34,979 nucleotides of DNA from Gammaproteobacteria bacterium (GTDB lineage Bacteria; Pseudomonadota; Gammaproteobacteria; Tenderiales; Tenderiaceae), in NCBI GenBank assembly GCA_021731365.1, contig JAKFXL010000043.1, positions 1 through 34,979 on the forward strand. Reading direction: 5' to 3'. Within the stretch, counting starts at the first letter, position 1. Every line of letters begins with the position of its first letter. Positions 1 to 9,118 of the stretch are shown here, piece after piece. A program made the position numbers and the translations under genes. The notes below the pieces were generated by a model that saw only the letters and a program-made list of their open reading frames with translations, was not told the origin of the DNA and did not search any database.

Positions 1-96
1 GACCGTTACACCTACTGCTGGGGCGAACGCTCACCCTATCAGTTTGGCGATGGCAACGCCTGGAAGAGCACACCACAACCGCTGTCGCTACAGTAA
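1..96 (+). CDS. C-terminal fragment of an unidentified protein
   Basis: An open frame enters from the left edge and stops with TAA at 94-96, giving 31 residues that begin DRYTYCWGER and end PLSLQ. It is rich in aromatic and polar residues and has no recognisable motif. It is convergent with lysA, with 49 bp between the two stops. In Pseudomonas-type genomes dapF commonly follows lysA, but this gene is on the opposite strand and its tail does not look like DapF. No function can be given from so short a tail. Confidence 0.5.
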   Translation, partial: DRYTYCWGERSPYQFGDGNAWKSTPQPLSLQ

Positions 97-145
97 TAAC
101 GGGGCAAACACCGCCCCACCACATTACCGGATAGAGCCAACGGCA

Positions 146-1393
146 TTAAGGCAACAGCGTCTCGTGGGCAAACAGTTCGTCTACGGACTCACGACGCCGA
201 ACCAGATGGACCTGATCCCCATCCACCATCACCTCTGCCAGGCGAGGGCGTGAATTGTAGTTGGAACTCATGGTAAATCCATACGCCCCCGCCCCACGGA
301 CCGCCAGCAGATCGCCCTCGGTGATCGCCAATACCCGCTCCTTACCGAGAAAGTCACCTGTCTCGCAGACCGGACCGACAATGTCGTACTCTTTTGCCAC
401 CACGTCACGACCTGGACATACCGCCACAATCTCCATCCAGGCCGAATAGAGTGCCGGGCGCAGCAGATCATTCATGGCCGCATCGACGATGGCAAAATTC
501 TTATCGCCACTGCTCTTGAGATGCTCGACCTGTGTCACCAGGATACCGGCGTTACCAACGATGGCGCGGCCTGGCTCCACCAACAACTCAATGTTGGAGT
601 TGTTGAGACGCTGCTTGATGGCAGCGGCATATTCCGCCGGTTGCGGCGGGGTCTCGCCCTTGTAGCGAATGCCCAGGCCACCGCCGATATCGAGATGGTC
701 GATCTGAATCCCTTCACCTCCCAGCGCCTCGATCAGTAGCAGCACCCGATCCAGGGCATCCACAAACGGTGCCACCTGTGTCAGCTGCGAACCGATGTGA
801 CAATCGACACCGGTGATCTGAATGTTGCTCATTGCCGCTGCCTGACGATAGACCGATACCGCCTCATCAATCGCAATACCAAACTTGTTGTCCTTCAGGC
901 CGGTTGAGATGTAGGGGTGGGTCTGGGCGTCAACATCGGGGTTCACACGCACCGAAACGGGTGCCATCACCCCCATCTGTGCCGCCACCCCATTAAGCCG
1001 CTCCAACTCCGGCAGCGATTCAACATTGAAACATTTGATCCCCACCTCCAGCGCCCGGCGCATCTCATCGGCTCGTTTGGCAACACCAGAGAAGACCACC
1101 TTCGCGGGATCACCACCAGCCTTGATGACACGCTCCAGCTCACCCACAGAGACAATGTCAAAACCAGAACCAAGCCGCGCCATCAGATTGAGCACAGCAA
1201 TGTTCGAGTTGGCCTTCACTGCATAACAGACCAGATGTTTCTGTCCCGCCAGGGCATCATCAAAGGCGTGCCAGTGGCGTTCAATAGTGGCGCGGGAGTA
1301 GATATAACAGGGGGTGCCATACTGCTGCGCCAGTGCTTTTACTGGCATTTTTTCAGCAAACAGCTGGCCATCACGAAACTCAAAATAGTCCAT
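146..1393 (-). CDS. lysA: Diaminopimelate decarboxylase LysA
   Basis: PLP-dependent, cytosolic enzyme that decarboxylates meso-diaminopimelate to L-lysine, the last step of lysine synthesis. The protein is about 415 aa, the usual length. The N-terminal alanine-racemase-like barrel carries the PLP-lysine motif CYAVKANSN and the glycine-rich phosphate-binding HLDIGGGLGI. The C-terminal beta domain carries the substrate motifs EPGRAIVGNAG and GPVCETGDFL, and the tail has GAYGFTMSSNYNSRPR. The ATG at 1393 is taken as the start; a GTG directly before it (1396) is an alternative. It lies 11 bp downstream of lptM in the same direction, a conserved lptM-lysA arrangement. The usual dapF partner does not follow. 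Confidence 0.97.
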   Translation of the reverse strand: MDYFEFRDGQLFAEKMPVKALAQQYGTPCYIYSRATIERHWHAFDDALAGQKHLVCYAVKANSNIAVLNLMARLGSGFDIVSVGELERVIKAGGDPAKVVFSGVAKRADEMRRALEVGIKCFNVESLPELERLNGVAAQMGVMAPVSVRVNPDVDAQTHPYISTGLKDNKFGIAIDEAVSVYRQAAAMSNIQITGVDCHIGSQLTQVAPFVDALDRVLLLIEALGGEGIQIDHLDIGGGLGIRYKGETPPQPAEYAAAIKQRLNNSNIELLVEPGRAIVGNAGILVTQVEHLKSSGDKNFAIVDAAMNDLLRPALYSAWMEIVAVCPGRDVVAKEYDIVGPVCETGDFLGKERVLAITEGDLLAVRGAGAYGFTMSSNYNSRPRLAEVMVDGDQVHLVRRRESVDELFAHETLLP

Positions 1394-1404
1394 CACTCAC
1401 ACCA

Positions 1405-1545
1405 TCAATTCTGTTGTAACGGTTTTGACACCGCTGTTTGTTCTTTAGGAAAATAGAGATCGCCTCTCTGGCCGCACCCAATCACCAACAGTGAAAGCAC
1501 TACACAGAGACTCACCGCCGGAACCTTCATACGTCGCCAGTTCAT
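1405..1545 (-). CDS. lptM: Small lipoprotein LptM (YifL/LppL family)
   Basis: A 46-aa reading frame with a charged N-terminus (MNWRRMK), a hydrophobic segment and a lipobox LVIGC, followed by GQRGDLYFP. This lipobox-plus-GQxGxLYxP signature is characteristic of the LptM/YifL family. Family knowledge: LptM is an outer-membrane lipoprotein that helps the LptDE lipopolysaccharide translocon mature. The lipidated cysteine is residue 24. It sits directly upstream of lysA, as in Pseudomonas (lppL-lysA). The frame is short enough to be missed by length-filtered gene calling. The match rests on position and motif together. Confidence 0.9.
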   Translation of the reverse strand: MNWRRMKVPAVSLCVVLSLLVIGCGQRGDLYFPKEQTAVSKPLQQN

Positions 1546-1626
1546 ATCTGCACACCCTGTAGACAATAACGCAAGAAGCGGGAATTATCCCAGAATTGAC
1601 GGGATGGGACCAAAGATAATTACGAT

Positions 1627-4527
1627 TTATTTAGACCGCGGAAATGTGGCCACAACCGGCGTAACCGGACCATCCAGGTTTTGCAGCGCGCCATTCAACT
1701 TAATTTCAATGTTCTTTTTATAATTCAGGAAGTCAACTGTTGGCACCCGCCCATCTATATACCCGTCCACCATGACCGGTGAAAGATCCAGATCGGTAAT
1801 AAAAATAGGATAACGCTGGCCACTCTGTCGTAAACGCACCACATGCATTGCCAGCGCCTTAAACAGGTCACTACCATACTCAATCGACGAGAACTCACGA
1901 TCGTCGCAATAAATGGTGAGCAGTGGACGCCCCACCGGATCATCCGACACAATCACCTGTATGTTGAAATAGCCCCGCTTATCAAACGCTATGCTGGTTT
2001 CACACTTAACAACCTGCTTTGGCGCATAGCGATCACGCACCACGTGGTAATACTCCACCTCAGTCGCAACCACAGCATCCCCCACCAGCCCCACCAATTG
2101 ACACTGCTGGCGCTGCATGACTGCATCAAGAAAACGGTGAAACCGCCCCAGCAACAGCTCACCCTCAATAAATTCCATCTCCTGATGAAAGAGCGAGCCA
2201 TTTTCATCAAGCACATACACATCCACCTGCTTGCCATTTTCCCGATAAAAAAGCTGCACCACACCTGGTTTGTTAAAGGTATAAATAAGTGGCAGCAGCG
2301 TCTCCTGCAGCGCCAGACGATCGATCACCACCTGGCCATAGGATTGCCGCCCCCGTCCCAGATAGAGCAACAACTCACCATAATTGGGAATAGCATGGTA
2401 AGACAGCGTATCACCGTCAAAATAGAGCACATAGTATGAGCGGTCGACGTGCATCACATAACGGTTGCCAAGTGATGCCTCATCGCCATAAAAACACTCC
2501 ACCAGATCAATACAGAGCCGCTCAATACGTTGCTGAATCGTATGGCGATGGTTAGATGAAAAACAGAGCACCTTGGGGATAGGCGGCACCACCCCTTTTC
2601 CGGGCGGCATCAATTTAAAATAACCACTCAGACACTTAAATGCACTATCCCCCCCCTCAAAGTGATACGTCATCACCTCTTTCCAGCTATTCAGGGCGAT
2701 AATATCCACCCCCTTCACCATATTTTCCAGCAGCCCTCCATAGCTAAAGGCATCCGTGCGGTTACTTGCCAGGTGTTGACCGTTACGCAGATGTGCCGTC
2801 ATCACATCACACCCCAGATTAACCACAATAACCGCCTGTTCGGTATAGGCAGCCTTACCTAAATCCTCAACCTTCGCCTCCAATACCTGTCCCGCCGGCA
2901 CCAACCGTTCAAACTCACGGACAAAATCCACCACCTCCTGACTCCGCAGATGGCTATCGTGACGACTGATTTTAATAAACGTTGCCGCCGTCAACAGACC
3001 ATTAAAATAGCCCCACGCCAGCAGCTCCACCACGTTCAAGCCACGTTTCAGGGCAACCATGCTGGAGAGATCACTGGATTTACCACTGTCACCATCTGCC
3101 AGCAGCGCCCAGCCACCATCACGCCCCGTCTGACGCAGCTGGTAGAGTGTTAAAACCGTTTCACGCACATCCTCGGAGATACCCCGGTTTACAATCTCAA
3201 CCTTGCCGGTTTTCCGTTCAAACGCCGCATAGAGCTTTCGCCCCAACGCATTAAGATCATATTTATTGATTGCAGACAGCTGGGTATAACGCCGGCCAAA
3301 GTCGGAGAGAAACTGATAGGTATAGGTAAGCTCCTTAACCAGCGAACCACGCTCTTTCAATACCTGGCGAATCTTCCAGCCGGAACGGTCATCCAGCAGT
3401 ACCAGACACCCCAACTCCCACCCCCAGGCGTTGGTCATGGAGCGCAACAGCTCGCGTCGCCAATCATATTGCGCCGGCTCGGGCTGACTCAACTTCTGGT
3501 TGACCTTAAAGTAGAAACAGCGCCGTACCAGTTCGAGCCGTTCATGCTCATCACGCTGCAGCAGATACTCCTCAAGCCGACGATAGAGCATCAGGTAGGG
3601 GTCAAGGCGATCCAGATCAAACTCACCTGCATAAATTGACTCTTTAAACCGCTGGCAGAGCAGCTCAATATCGGGATACTGCGCGGCATAAACCTCCATC
3701 AGCAGCAACTTCAACACCGATTTATAGGGCGAATCTATCCCCTTAAACAGCTGCCATAATGCGGCACCAAAGAACTCCTCCGCTGGAATAGTGGGAATAC
3801 CACCAAAATCGACACACTCCCCCTCATTAACAATGCGCCTGCTGTAAAGATCATGCAGATACGCGTCATAATGGCCCGCCCGCTCCTGCTCCACCGGCAC
3901 CAGCCACCAGGCCGGATAGCGCCCCGCCAGCAACAGACTGGTGCGGTAAAACTCCTCCAGCAACAGATAATACTGAGCCGTGCCACTGCTTTCTGACGAA
4001 AGATCAACAATAGTGCCTTGCTTAAAACTCTCTGCATTCATCAGGAAAAAGTGGACCTCAAGCTCCTGCCCCTCCGCCCACTGCTCAATCGCCGCCGCCT
4101 TATTTTGCAACAGCACCAACTGCTCAGCACTCAAACCAGGCTGGTAACAGAGCCAGATATCAAAATCGCTTTTTTTGGAATACGCCACCGTGCCACTACT
4201 GCCCATCAGAAACATGGACAACAACTCATAACGGGCCATGGCCCGTTTTTTATACTCAAAACGGCTGACATAACGGTTGGCCCCTGCCAGCGCCCGTTCC
4301 GTCGGCATATAATCACAAATCCCCGAGGGGGCTTCCACCGCCGAATACCCTGGCAGCCGTGGGTGATTAATATGGAACAGCAGGGGTAAAAAATCGAGAA
4401 AATCGCGCTGGGTGGCACGCATACAGTCGCCCGCACGTTTCAAGCGCTCCCTGTTCAGCTGCAGGAAGCGCTTTTTAATCGCCTCCACTTCAGCAAATTC
4501 ATTTTTTTTAATATCACCGTTAGACAT
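1627..4527 (-). CDS. cyaA: Class I adenylate cyclase CyaA
   Basis: Cytosolic enzyme converting ATP to cyclic AMP, the signal read by CRP. At 966 aa it is somewhat longer than the enterobacterial enzyme (about 850 aa). The N-terminal nucleotidyltransferase-like catalytic part shows the signature GSSGT at residues 109-113 and DFD at 121-123 (metal-binding Asp121 and Asp123), then WLCYQP. Other blocks typical of the family include SPYKSVLKLLLMEVYA, NAWGWELGCLVLLDDRSGWK and LNSWKEVMTYHFEG. The long C-terminal half corresponds to the regulatory region. It is transcribed towards lptM and lysA but is separated from lptM by about 80 bp, so co-transcription is uncertain. Confidence 0.97.
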   Translation of the reverse strand: MSNGDIKKNEFAEVEAIKKRFLQLNRERLKRAGDCMRATQRDFLDFLPLLFHINHPRLPGYSAVEAPSGICDYMPTERALAGANRYVSRFEYKKRAMARYELLSMFLMGSSGTVAYSKKSDFDIWLCYQPGLSAEQLVLLQNKAAAIEQWAEGQELEVHFFLMNAESFKQGTIVDLSSESSGTAQYYLLLEEFYRTSLLLAGRYPAWWLVPVEQERAGHYDAYLHDLYSRRIVNEGECVDFGGIPTIPAEEFFGAALWQLFKGIDSPYKSVLKLLLMEVYAAQYPDIELLCQRFKESIYAGEFDLDRLDPYLMLYRRLEEYLLQRDEHERLELVRRCFYFKVNQKLSQPEPAQYDWRRELLRSMTNAWGWELGCLVLLDDRSGWKIRQVLKERGSLVKELTYTYQFLSDFGRRYTQLSAINKYDLNALGRKLYAAFERKTGKVEIVNRGISEDVRETVLTLYQLRQTGRDGGWALLADGDSGKSSDLSSMVALKRGLNVVELLAWGYFNGLLTAATFIKISRHDSHLRSQEVVDFVREFERLVPAGQVLEAKVEDLGKAAYTEQAVIVVNLGCDVMTAHLRNGQHLASNRTDAFSYGGLLENMVKGVDIIALNSWKEVMTYHFEGGDSAFKCLSGYFKLMPPGKGVVPPIPKVLCFSSNHRHTIQQRIERLCIDLVECFYGDEASLGNRYVMHVDRSYYVLYFDGDTLSYHAIPNYGELLLYLGRGRQSYGQVVIDRLALQETLLPLIYTFNKPGVVQLFYRENGKQVDVYVLDENGSLFHQEMEFIEGELLLGRFHRFLDAVMQRQQCQLVGLVGDAVVATEVEYYHVVRDRYAPKQVVKCETSIAFDKRGYFNIQVIVSDDPVGRPLLTIYCDDREFSSIEYGSDLFKALAMHVVRLRQSGQRYPIFITDLDLSPVMVDGYIDGRVPTVDFLNYKKNIEIKLNGALQNLDGPVTPVVATFPRSK

Positions 4528-4700
4528 GTTTTATCCCCACCCACTGCATATCGGTTCAGGCCCATTCGAACTGAAGAAGGAGATACAAGCCATTACCCAA
4601 GAGGGGAAATGTAGGATATAAACAGCTCACAGGATCAACACTCTCCTCAAGCTATTTGAAAAGCCGCCGATAGGAGTGCCATCTCAGGGAAGGGATACAA
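4528..4700. other. Divergent intergenic region upstream of cyaA
   Basis: Non-coding stretch between cyaA (minus) and the leader ORF at 4701 (plus), so both promoters should lie here. No convincing sigma-70 pair or palindromic CRP site (TGTGA-N6-TCACA) was found by eye. The only clear signal is the AGGGA ribosome-binding sequence just before 4701. Confidence 0.4.
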
Positions 4701-4817
4701 ATGACAACAATGATGTGTAAGATGGTGACTCAACGATCTGCTGCTGCTCAACTGTCCGCAGCAGTGGCCCCTATTCCTATTTGCCACCACACAGACTCAG
4801 GAGACCACATACCATGA
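4701..4817 (+). CDS. Possible leader peptide coupled to the PAS-GGDEF gene
   Basis: A 38-codon frame starts with ATG at 4701 behind AGGGA at good spacing. It ends with TGA at 4815-4817, overlapping the ATG (4814) of the next gene in an ATGA arrangement, the layout of translational coupling. The peptide is alanine-rich with no known motif. Inside it, CTGCTGC (4741-4747) can pair with GCAGCAG (4758-4764) to form a hairpin. It may be a regulatory upstream ORF or a chance frame. Conservation of the overlap and spacing in relatives would decide. Confidence 0.3.
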   Translation: MTTMMCKMVTQRSAAAQLSAAVAPIPICHHTDSGDHIP

Positions 4818-5638
4818 ACCAGATGACCCTGACGGTAGTTCATGATGCCCTACAATCTGCCCCTGTCGGGATCGTTCTGCTGGATGAAAAAAAGGGTGTC
4901 CAGTGGCACAACGACACCCTGCCGCAGCTACTGGGCGTCAGCCGCGAGGAGCTGTCAGGCACGACCAAAGAAGAGCTGCGTGCCATCCTGACCGATCCAC
5001 CCGAAACAATCCGGCTTCAGATCAACGACAAACCGCGCTGGCTACGCTGTAACCGGCAAGCCATCGATGCCAAAAACAGCGTCCACTTCTACCTCGACAT
5101 CACCACCGAGCAGCTATTGAGACAAGAGCGCGACCAGCTGGTCGAAGATCTGCAGCAGCTCACCACCCGTGATATCGCCACCGGCCTGCCTAACCGCCAC
5201 GCCCTGCTGCAAGGGCTGGAGCCACTGATATCCCGCAGTCGCCGCTACGGCAATCCATTATCCCTGATAATGTTACATGCCCATCTGGATGGCAGCGAAT
5301 CGATGAACGACGCACTCCAGGAGCAGATCTGGACTCAGATGGCGCAACTGCTAAAAGATCAGATGCGCTGGGCTGACATCATCGGCCGTTATGACGGTGC
5401 TAACTTCTTGTTAATACTGCCAGAAACAACTGAAGAGGCCGCCGGACAACTGGCTGAAAAACTCTCCGCCCTGGTCAAGGAACAGACACTGGAGGGCGAA
5501 GATGGCGAGCGTTACGGCATAAAACCCTACTGCGGCATTACCGGCTGGCACAAGGGGGATGACGCCACACTGATGTTGCAACGTATCAGCGATAACGTCT
5601 CCGCCGCCAAGGCGGCGGATCGCTCAATCGCCGCCTAG
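4814..5638 (+). CDS. PAS domain protein with degenerate GGDEF domain
   Basis: A 274-aa cytosolic protein. The ATG at 4814 is preferred over upstream TTG codons because CAGGAGA precedes it at proper spacing. Residues about 5-100 form a PAS-like sensor (APVGIVLLDEKKGVQWHN, then a VHFYLDITTEQ tail). Residues about 105-270 follow the GGDEF fold: RDIATGLPNRHAL at the start and ADIIGRYDGANFLLILPET at the signature site. The signature reads DGANF instead of GGDEF, and the metal-binding aspartates of the LxDxDxFK block are replaced (LIMLHAHLDGS). It is therefore unlikely to synthesise c-di-GMP and may act as a sensor or binding partner. It converges with argH with no bases between the two stop codons. 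Confidence 0.85.
   Translation: MNQMTLTVVHDALQSAPVGIVLLDEKKGVQWHNDTLPQLLGVSREELSGTTKEELRAILTDPPETIRLQINDKPRWLRCNRQAIDAKNSVHFYLDITTEQLLRQERDQLVEDLQQLTTRDIATGLPNRHALLQGLEPLISRSRRYGNPLSLIMLHAHLDGSESMNDALQEQIWTQMAQLLKDQMRWADIIGRYDGANFLLILPETTEEAAGQLAEKLSALVKEQTLEGEDGERYGIKPYCGITGWHKGDDATLMLQRISDNVSAAKAADRSIAA
5601..5618. repeat. Perfect 18-bp GC palindrome at a convergent gene end
   Basis: CCGCCGCCAAGGCGGCGG is self-complementary and lies inside the last codons of the PAS-GGDEF gene, about 20 bp beyond the argH stop as read on minus. It could fold in transcripts of either strand. No U-tract follows on either side, so intrinsic termination is not shown. Confidence 0.4.
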
Positions 5639-7036
5639 TTAGTTTTGTTCCGCAGATAACCGGTGGCGCGCCCGCGCCACCGCCAGTTTCACCTGTGCTG
5701 GCGCGGTGCCCCCCACATGGTTACGGGCCGCCACCGACCCCTGCAACGTTAATACCGTAAAGACATCTTCGCCGATCAGTGGCGAGAATTTTTGCAGCTC
5801 CTGCAAACTCATCTGCGCCAGATCTTTGCCCGTCTCTACCCCATAACGCACCGCCTTGCCCACGATTTCATGGGCATCACGGAAGGCGATGCCCTTACCC
5901 ACCGCATAATCAGCAAGATCAGTGGCCGTGGAAAACCCCTGCAATGCAGCACGCTCCATGTTGTCACGTTTGACCGTCAGCGCTGCCATCATATCGGCAT
6001 AGACCTTCAGCGAACCACGCACGGTATCCGCTGTATCAAAAAGAGGCTCTTTATCCTCTTGATTATCTTTGTTGTATGCCAAGGGCTGACCCTTCATCAA
6101 TGTCAACAGTGCGACCAAATTGCCATTCACACGCCCGGTTTTGCCACGCACCAGCTCAGGCACATCGGGATTTTTCTTCTGCGGCATGATCGACGAGCCG
6201 GTGCAGAAGCTGTCGGGGATATCGACAAAATCAAACTGCGCTGACGCCCAGAGGATCAGCTCTTCAGAGAAACGCGACATATGGGTCATCAGCAGTGCCG
6301 CTGCCCCACAAAACTCAATCGCAAAATCACGATCACTCACCCCATCCAGAGAGTTCTGAGTCACCCCGTCAAACCCCAGTAACTGCGCGGTATATTCGCG
6401 ATCAATCGGGTAGCTGGTCCCGGCCAGTGCCGCCGAACCGAGTGGCAGAATATTCACCCGCTTGCGACAATCAATCAGACGGTCAGCATCACGCTGCAAC
6501 ATCTCAAACCAGGCCAGCATGTGGTGGCCAAAGGTGACGGGCTGCGCCACCTGCAGATGGGTAAAGCCAGGCATGATGGTCGATGCCTCGCGCTCAGCAA
6601 GATTTATCAGTGCTATCTGCAGGCGACGGATATCGGCAACAATAAAATCGATCTCGTCACGCAAATAGAGCCGAATATCGGTGGCCACCTGATCATTACG
6701 TGAACGGCCGGTATGCAGCCGCTTGCCCGCATCACCAATCAAGGCCGTCAGTCGCGCTTCGATGTTCATGTGTACATCTTCCAGCGCCACCGACCACTGC
6801 AACTGGCCGGACTCGATCTCCGCCTGCACCTGGTCCAGCCCCTGGATGATCTGATCACGGTCCGCCACGCTCAGCACCCCAACTTTAGCCAGCATAGTGG
6901 CGTGGGCCTTGGAACCGTCGATGTCATGACGATAAAGGCGCTGATCAAAACCGACGGAGGCGGTAAACGCCTCCACAAATGCATCGGTCGGCTCGGTAAA
7001 ACGCCCGGCCCAGGGCTTGGCACGCTGTTCAGTCAC
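5639..7036 (-). CDS. argH: Argininosuccinate lyase ArgH
   Basis: Splits argininosuccinate into arginine and fumarate, the last step of arginine synthesis, as a cytosolic homotetramer of the fumarase/aspartase superfamily. The start is placed at GTG 7036 ([16 protein letters not shown]), preceded by AGAGG; this gives 465 aa, the normal family size. The same frame runs upstream to 7168, but that part has no family similarity and overlaps algZ. Signatures visible: the N-terminal [49 protein letters not shown] and the catalytic-serine loop [12 protein letters not shown]. It is divergent from algZ, as in Pseudomonas where argH neighbours algZ/algR. Confidence 0.98.
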   Translation of the reverse strand: MTEQRAKPWAGRFTEPTDAFVEAFTASVGFDQRLYRHDIDGSKAHATMLAKVGVLSVADRDQIIQGLDQVQAEIESGQLQWSVALEDVHMNIEARLTALIGDAGKRLHTGRSRNDQVATDIRLYLRDEIDFIVADIRRLQIALINLAEREASTIMPGFTHLQVAQPVTFGHHMLAWFEMLQRDADRLIDCRKRVNILPLGSAALAGTSYPIDREYTAQLLGFDGVTQNSLDGVSDRDFAIEFCGAAALLMTHMSRFSEELILWASAQFDFVDIPDSFCTGSSIMPQKKNPDVPELVRGKTGRVNGNLVALLTLMKGQPLAYNKDNQEDKEPLFDTADTVRGSLKVYADMMAALTVKRDNMERAALQGFSTATDLADYAVGKGIAFRDAHEIVGKAVRYGVETGKDLAQMSLQELQKFSPLIGEDVFTVLTLQGSVAARNHVGGTAPAQVKLAVARARHRLSAEQN

Positions 7037-7150
7037 GGTGAACCTCTGTTGTTTTATAGGTAAAAGGGGGCAATTATAACAAACGCGGGTAAGATACGTC
7101 GGCAGCAAACCGATACAGGATGTAATCCGGAGAGCATTCACAGAAACCCC

Positions 7151-8230
7151 ATGGCCGACACAGAGCACAATCTCAACCAGCGCACCTTTCTGCCGGACTT
7201 TTGCAACATCCGCATTGTCTTTTCAATCGTGGTCATTGCCGAGCTGCTGGCCATCGTACTAACCTTGGCCAGCCCCGGCAGCCAGCAGGACCAATGGAGC
7301 TATCTAAGCCTCAGCTCCCTGTTTATCCAATGGATCGCCCTGCTCTCCGCCGCCACCCTCTGCCTCTTGCGCCCCCTGCTGGCACGGCTGGATGACAATC
7401 ATACCGCCATCGCCGCGTATGGGCTGTTACTGCTGATCACCCTCCTCCTGAGCGAAGCGGCCTATTGGGTCAGCGATAACCTGGGGGCCGGCTCACTCAG
7501 CATCACCATGAATCACCTGGAGTTTCTGGGCCGCAACTTGGCCATCTGCGCCATCACCAGCTTTATCACCCTGCGCTACTTCTATCTACAACATCAACTC
7601 ACCCGGCGTATCGAGGCGGAAAACCAGTTTCGCCTTCAGGCACTGCAGGCCCGTATTCAACCACACTTTCTGTTTAACAGCCTCAATACCATCGCCAGCC
7701 TGATCCGCCGCCAACCGCGCCAGGCCGAAGAGGCCGTTGCCGATCTGGCCGACCTGTTCCGCCACACACTCAGCGATACCACCACCCGTGTGGCACTGAC
7801 CGAAGAGCTGGAGATCACTCGCCGTTATCTGCAGATTGAGCAATTACGTCTCGGCGATCGACTGCACGTAGAGTGGCAGATAGAGTCCCTCCCCAGCGAC
7901 GCCACCCTGCCATCATTAACACTGCAACCGTTGCTGGAGAATGCCATCTACCACGGCATTGAAAAACTGGCCGATGGCGGTACCATTCAGTGCCACGGCA
8001 GCTTTGATGGCAAACTACTACGGTTAACAGTCATCAACCCTGTAGCCAGACATGACGAAAAAAACAGCCGCCCCAGTCTTAACATGGCGCTGGACAATAT
8101 CAGCCAACGCCTGCAGGCCCATTTTGAAGAGCAAGGACGGCTAACAGCCAGCCAGCAGGCGGGGCACTATCAGGTCGAGTTACAATTCCCCTATATGCCA
8201 CACCAGCAGAGCACGACCACCCCCCGATGA
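7151..8230 (+). CDS. algZ: LytS/AlgZ-type membrane histidine kinase
   Basis: A 359-aa sensor with four predicted membrane segments in its first 145 residues (for example [20 protein letters not shown] and [12 protein letters not shown]). A His_kinase domain follows, with the phospho-acceptor motif [10 protein letters not shown] (His172) and the ATP-binding N-box [13 protein letters not shown]. The later G-box region is degenerate ([12 protein letters not shown]), as in Pseudomonas AlgZ/FimS. The gene overlaps algR by ATGA, and the pair lies between argH and the hem genes, the classic AlgZ/AlgR position. In Pseudomonas the pair controls exopolysaccharide and type IV pili; the targets here are unknown. 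The best ribosome-binding sequence (GGAGAG) is about 16 bp upstream, rather far. Confidence 0.9.
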   Translation: MADTEHNLNQRTFLPDFCNIRIVFSIVVIAELLAIVLTLASPGSQQDQWSYLSLSSLFIQWIALLSAATLCLLRPLLARLDDNHTAIAAYGLLLLITLLLSEAAYWVSDNLGAGSLSITMNHLEFLGRNLAICAITSFITLRYFYLQHQLTRRIEAENQFRLQALQARIQPHFLFNSLNTIASLIRRQPRQAEEAVADLADLFRHTLSDTTTRVALTEELEITRRYLQIEQLRLGDRLHVEWQIESLPSDATLPSLTLQPLLENAIYHGIEKLADGGTIQCHGSFDGKLLRLTVINPVARHDEKNSRPSLNMALDNISQRLQAHFEEQGRLTASQQAGHYQVELQFPYMPHQQSTTTPR

Positions 8231-8985
8231 AAATATTGATCGTTGATGATGAACCCCTCGCCCGCAGCCGACTCCGCGACCTGCTTGATGACATTGGCGG
8301 CCACACCATCGTCGGGGAGGCGAGCAATGGTCGCGATGCGCTGACACAGGTGCAGGCACTGCAACCGGAGATCGTCCTGCTCGACATCCGCATGCCCGAA
8401 CTGGGCGGCCTTGAGGTAGCCATGCATCTGCGTCGCTTTGACAACGCCCCCACCGTCATCTTTACCACCGCCTATGACGAACACGCCTTAAAGGCGTTTG
8501 AGGCCAACGCCATCGACTACCTGCTCAAACCGATTCGCAGCAGCCGGCTGGAGCAGGCCCTGGCCAAAGTGCACCGCCCAACCCAAGATCAACCCATCAT
8601 CCCCCCCACACATACCGATGGCACACAATCAGGACGACAGCACATCTGCGCCCACCACCGTGGCGGCCTCAAGCTCATCCCCATCGATGAGATCATCTAC
8701 TTCCAGGCCGACAGTAAATATGTATCCGTCTTTTTCCAAGGCGGCGAAGTGCTGATCGATGATCCACTGAAAGAGCTGGAACAGGAGTTTGGCGACCGCT
8801 TCATCCGTATCCACCGCCGCACACTGGTGGCCAACGCCTTTATCGAAAGTCTGAACCGTGACAGCCAGGGGCAATGCCTGCTCAAACTCCGTGAAATCGA
8901 CACCCTCTTCGAAATCAGCCGTCGCCAACTACCTCAGGTACGTAAACTGCTAGCCGCCATCGGCGGCATTGGCGCAGCGGAATAG
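8227..8985 (+). CDS. algR: LytTR response regulator AlgR
   Basis: A 252-aa DNA-binding response regulator. The receiver domain occupies residues 1-120, with the acidic pocket Asp7/Asp8, phospho-acceptor Asp53 in LLDIRMPELGG, and the conserved lysine in YLLKPI. A linker rich in Pro, Thr and His follows. The LytTR DNA-binding domain (about 140-245) shows DEIIYFQADSKYVSVF and RFIRIHRRTLVA. The start overlaps the algZ stop, so the two are translationally coupled. The family binds as a dimer to direct repeats. Next to it in Pseudomonas comes hemC; here two extra genes intervene. Confidence 0.93.
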   Translation: MKILIVDDEPLARSRLRDLLDDIGGHTIVGEASNGRDALTQVQALQPEIVLLDIRMPELGGLEVAMHLRRFDNAPTVIFTTAYDEHALKAFEANAIDYLLKPIRSSRLEQALAKVHRPTQDQPIIPPTHTDGTQSGRQHICAHHRGGLKLIPIDEIIYFQADSKYVSVFFQGGEVLIDDPLKELEQEFGDRFIRIHRRTLVANAFIESLNRDSQGQCLLKLREIDTLFEISRRQLPQVRKLLAAIGGIGAAE

Positions 8986-9013
8986 CTTAAAAGCCCCGCT
9001 TTAATCCGTTTCC

Positions 9014-9032
9014 CTGTCGACAAAATTTACAG
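9014..9032 (+). promoter_or_regulatory. Candidate activator-binding site upstream of the PEP-CTERM gene
   Basis: CTGTCGACAAAATTTACAG is an imperfect inverted repeat (CTGT...ACAG) containing the perfect palindrome TGTCGACA. It lies about 90 bp upstream of the sigma-54 -24 element, the distance expected for an enhancer-binding activator. In some bacteria PEP-CTERM genes are controlled by RpoN with the PrsK/PrsR two-component system. Assigning this site to a PrsR-like protein is inference. Confidence 0.4.
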
Positions 9033-9102
9033 CACTGTCCCTACCACTGCTCAGACCACATAAAAAATCAATTAAATCAATCAAGTAACCGTCAAAAAAA
9101 GA

Positions 9103-9118
9103 TGGCTCACAACTTGCT
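9103..9118 (+). promoter_or_regulatory. Sigma-54 (RpoN) promoter
   Basis: TGGCTC-A-CAAC-TTGCT matches the -24/-12 consensus TGGCAC-N5-TTGCW with the invariant GG (9104-9105) and GC (9116-9117) exactly 10 bases apart. Transcription would begin near 9129, leaving a 5' leader of about 37 bases. The AT-rich upstream stretch with ATCAA repeats (9066-9085) could be bent by IHF, although no full IHF consensus is present. Confidence 0.75.

Noticed and set aside
1843-2439. 198-codon plus frame opposite cyaA
   Set aside because: Antisense shadow with no recognisable motif; cyaA itself is intact across the region.
4528-4813. CRP-binding site controlling cyaA
   Set aside because: No TGTGA-N6-TCACA palindrome with acceptable match was found by eye.
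7037-7168. N-terminal extension of argH by 44 codons
   Set aside because: Not similar to argininosuccinate lyases and would overlap the divergent algZ start; GTG 7036 has a good ribosome-binding sequence and gives family length.
9066-9085. IHF-binding site upstream of the PEP-CTERM gene
   Set aside because: ATCAA repeats are present but the TTR half of the WATCAANNNNTTR consensus is missing in each alignment tried; kept only as a remark.
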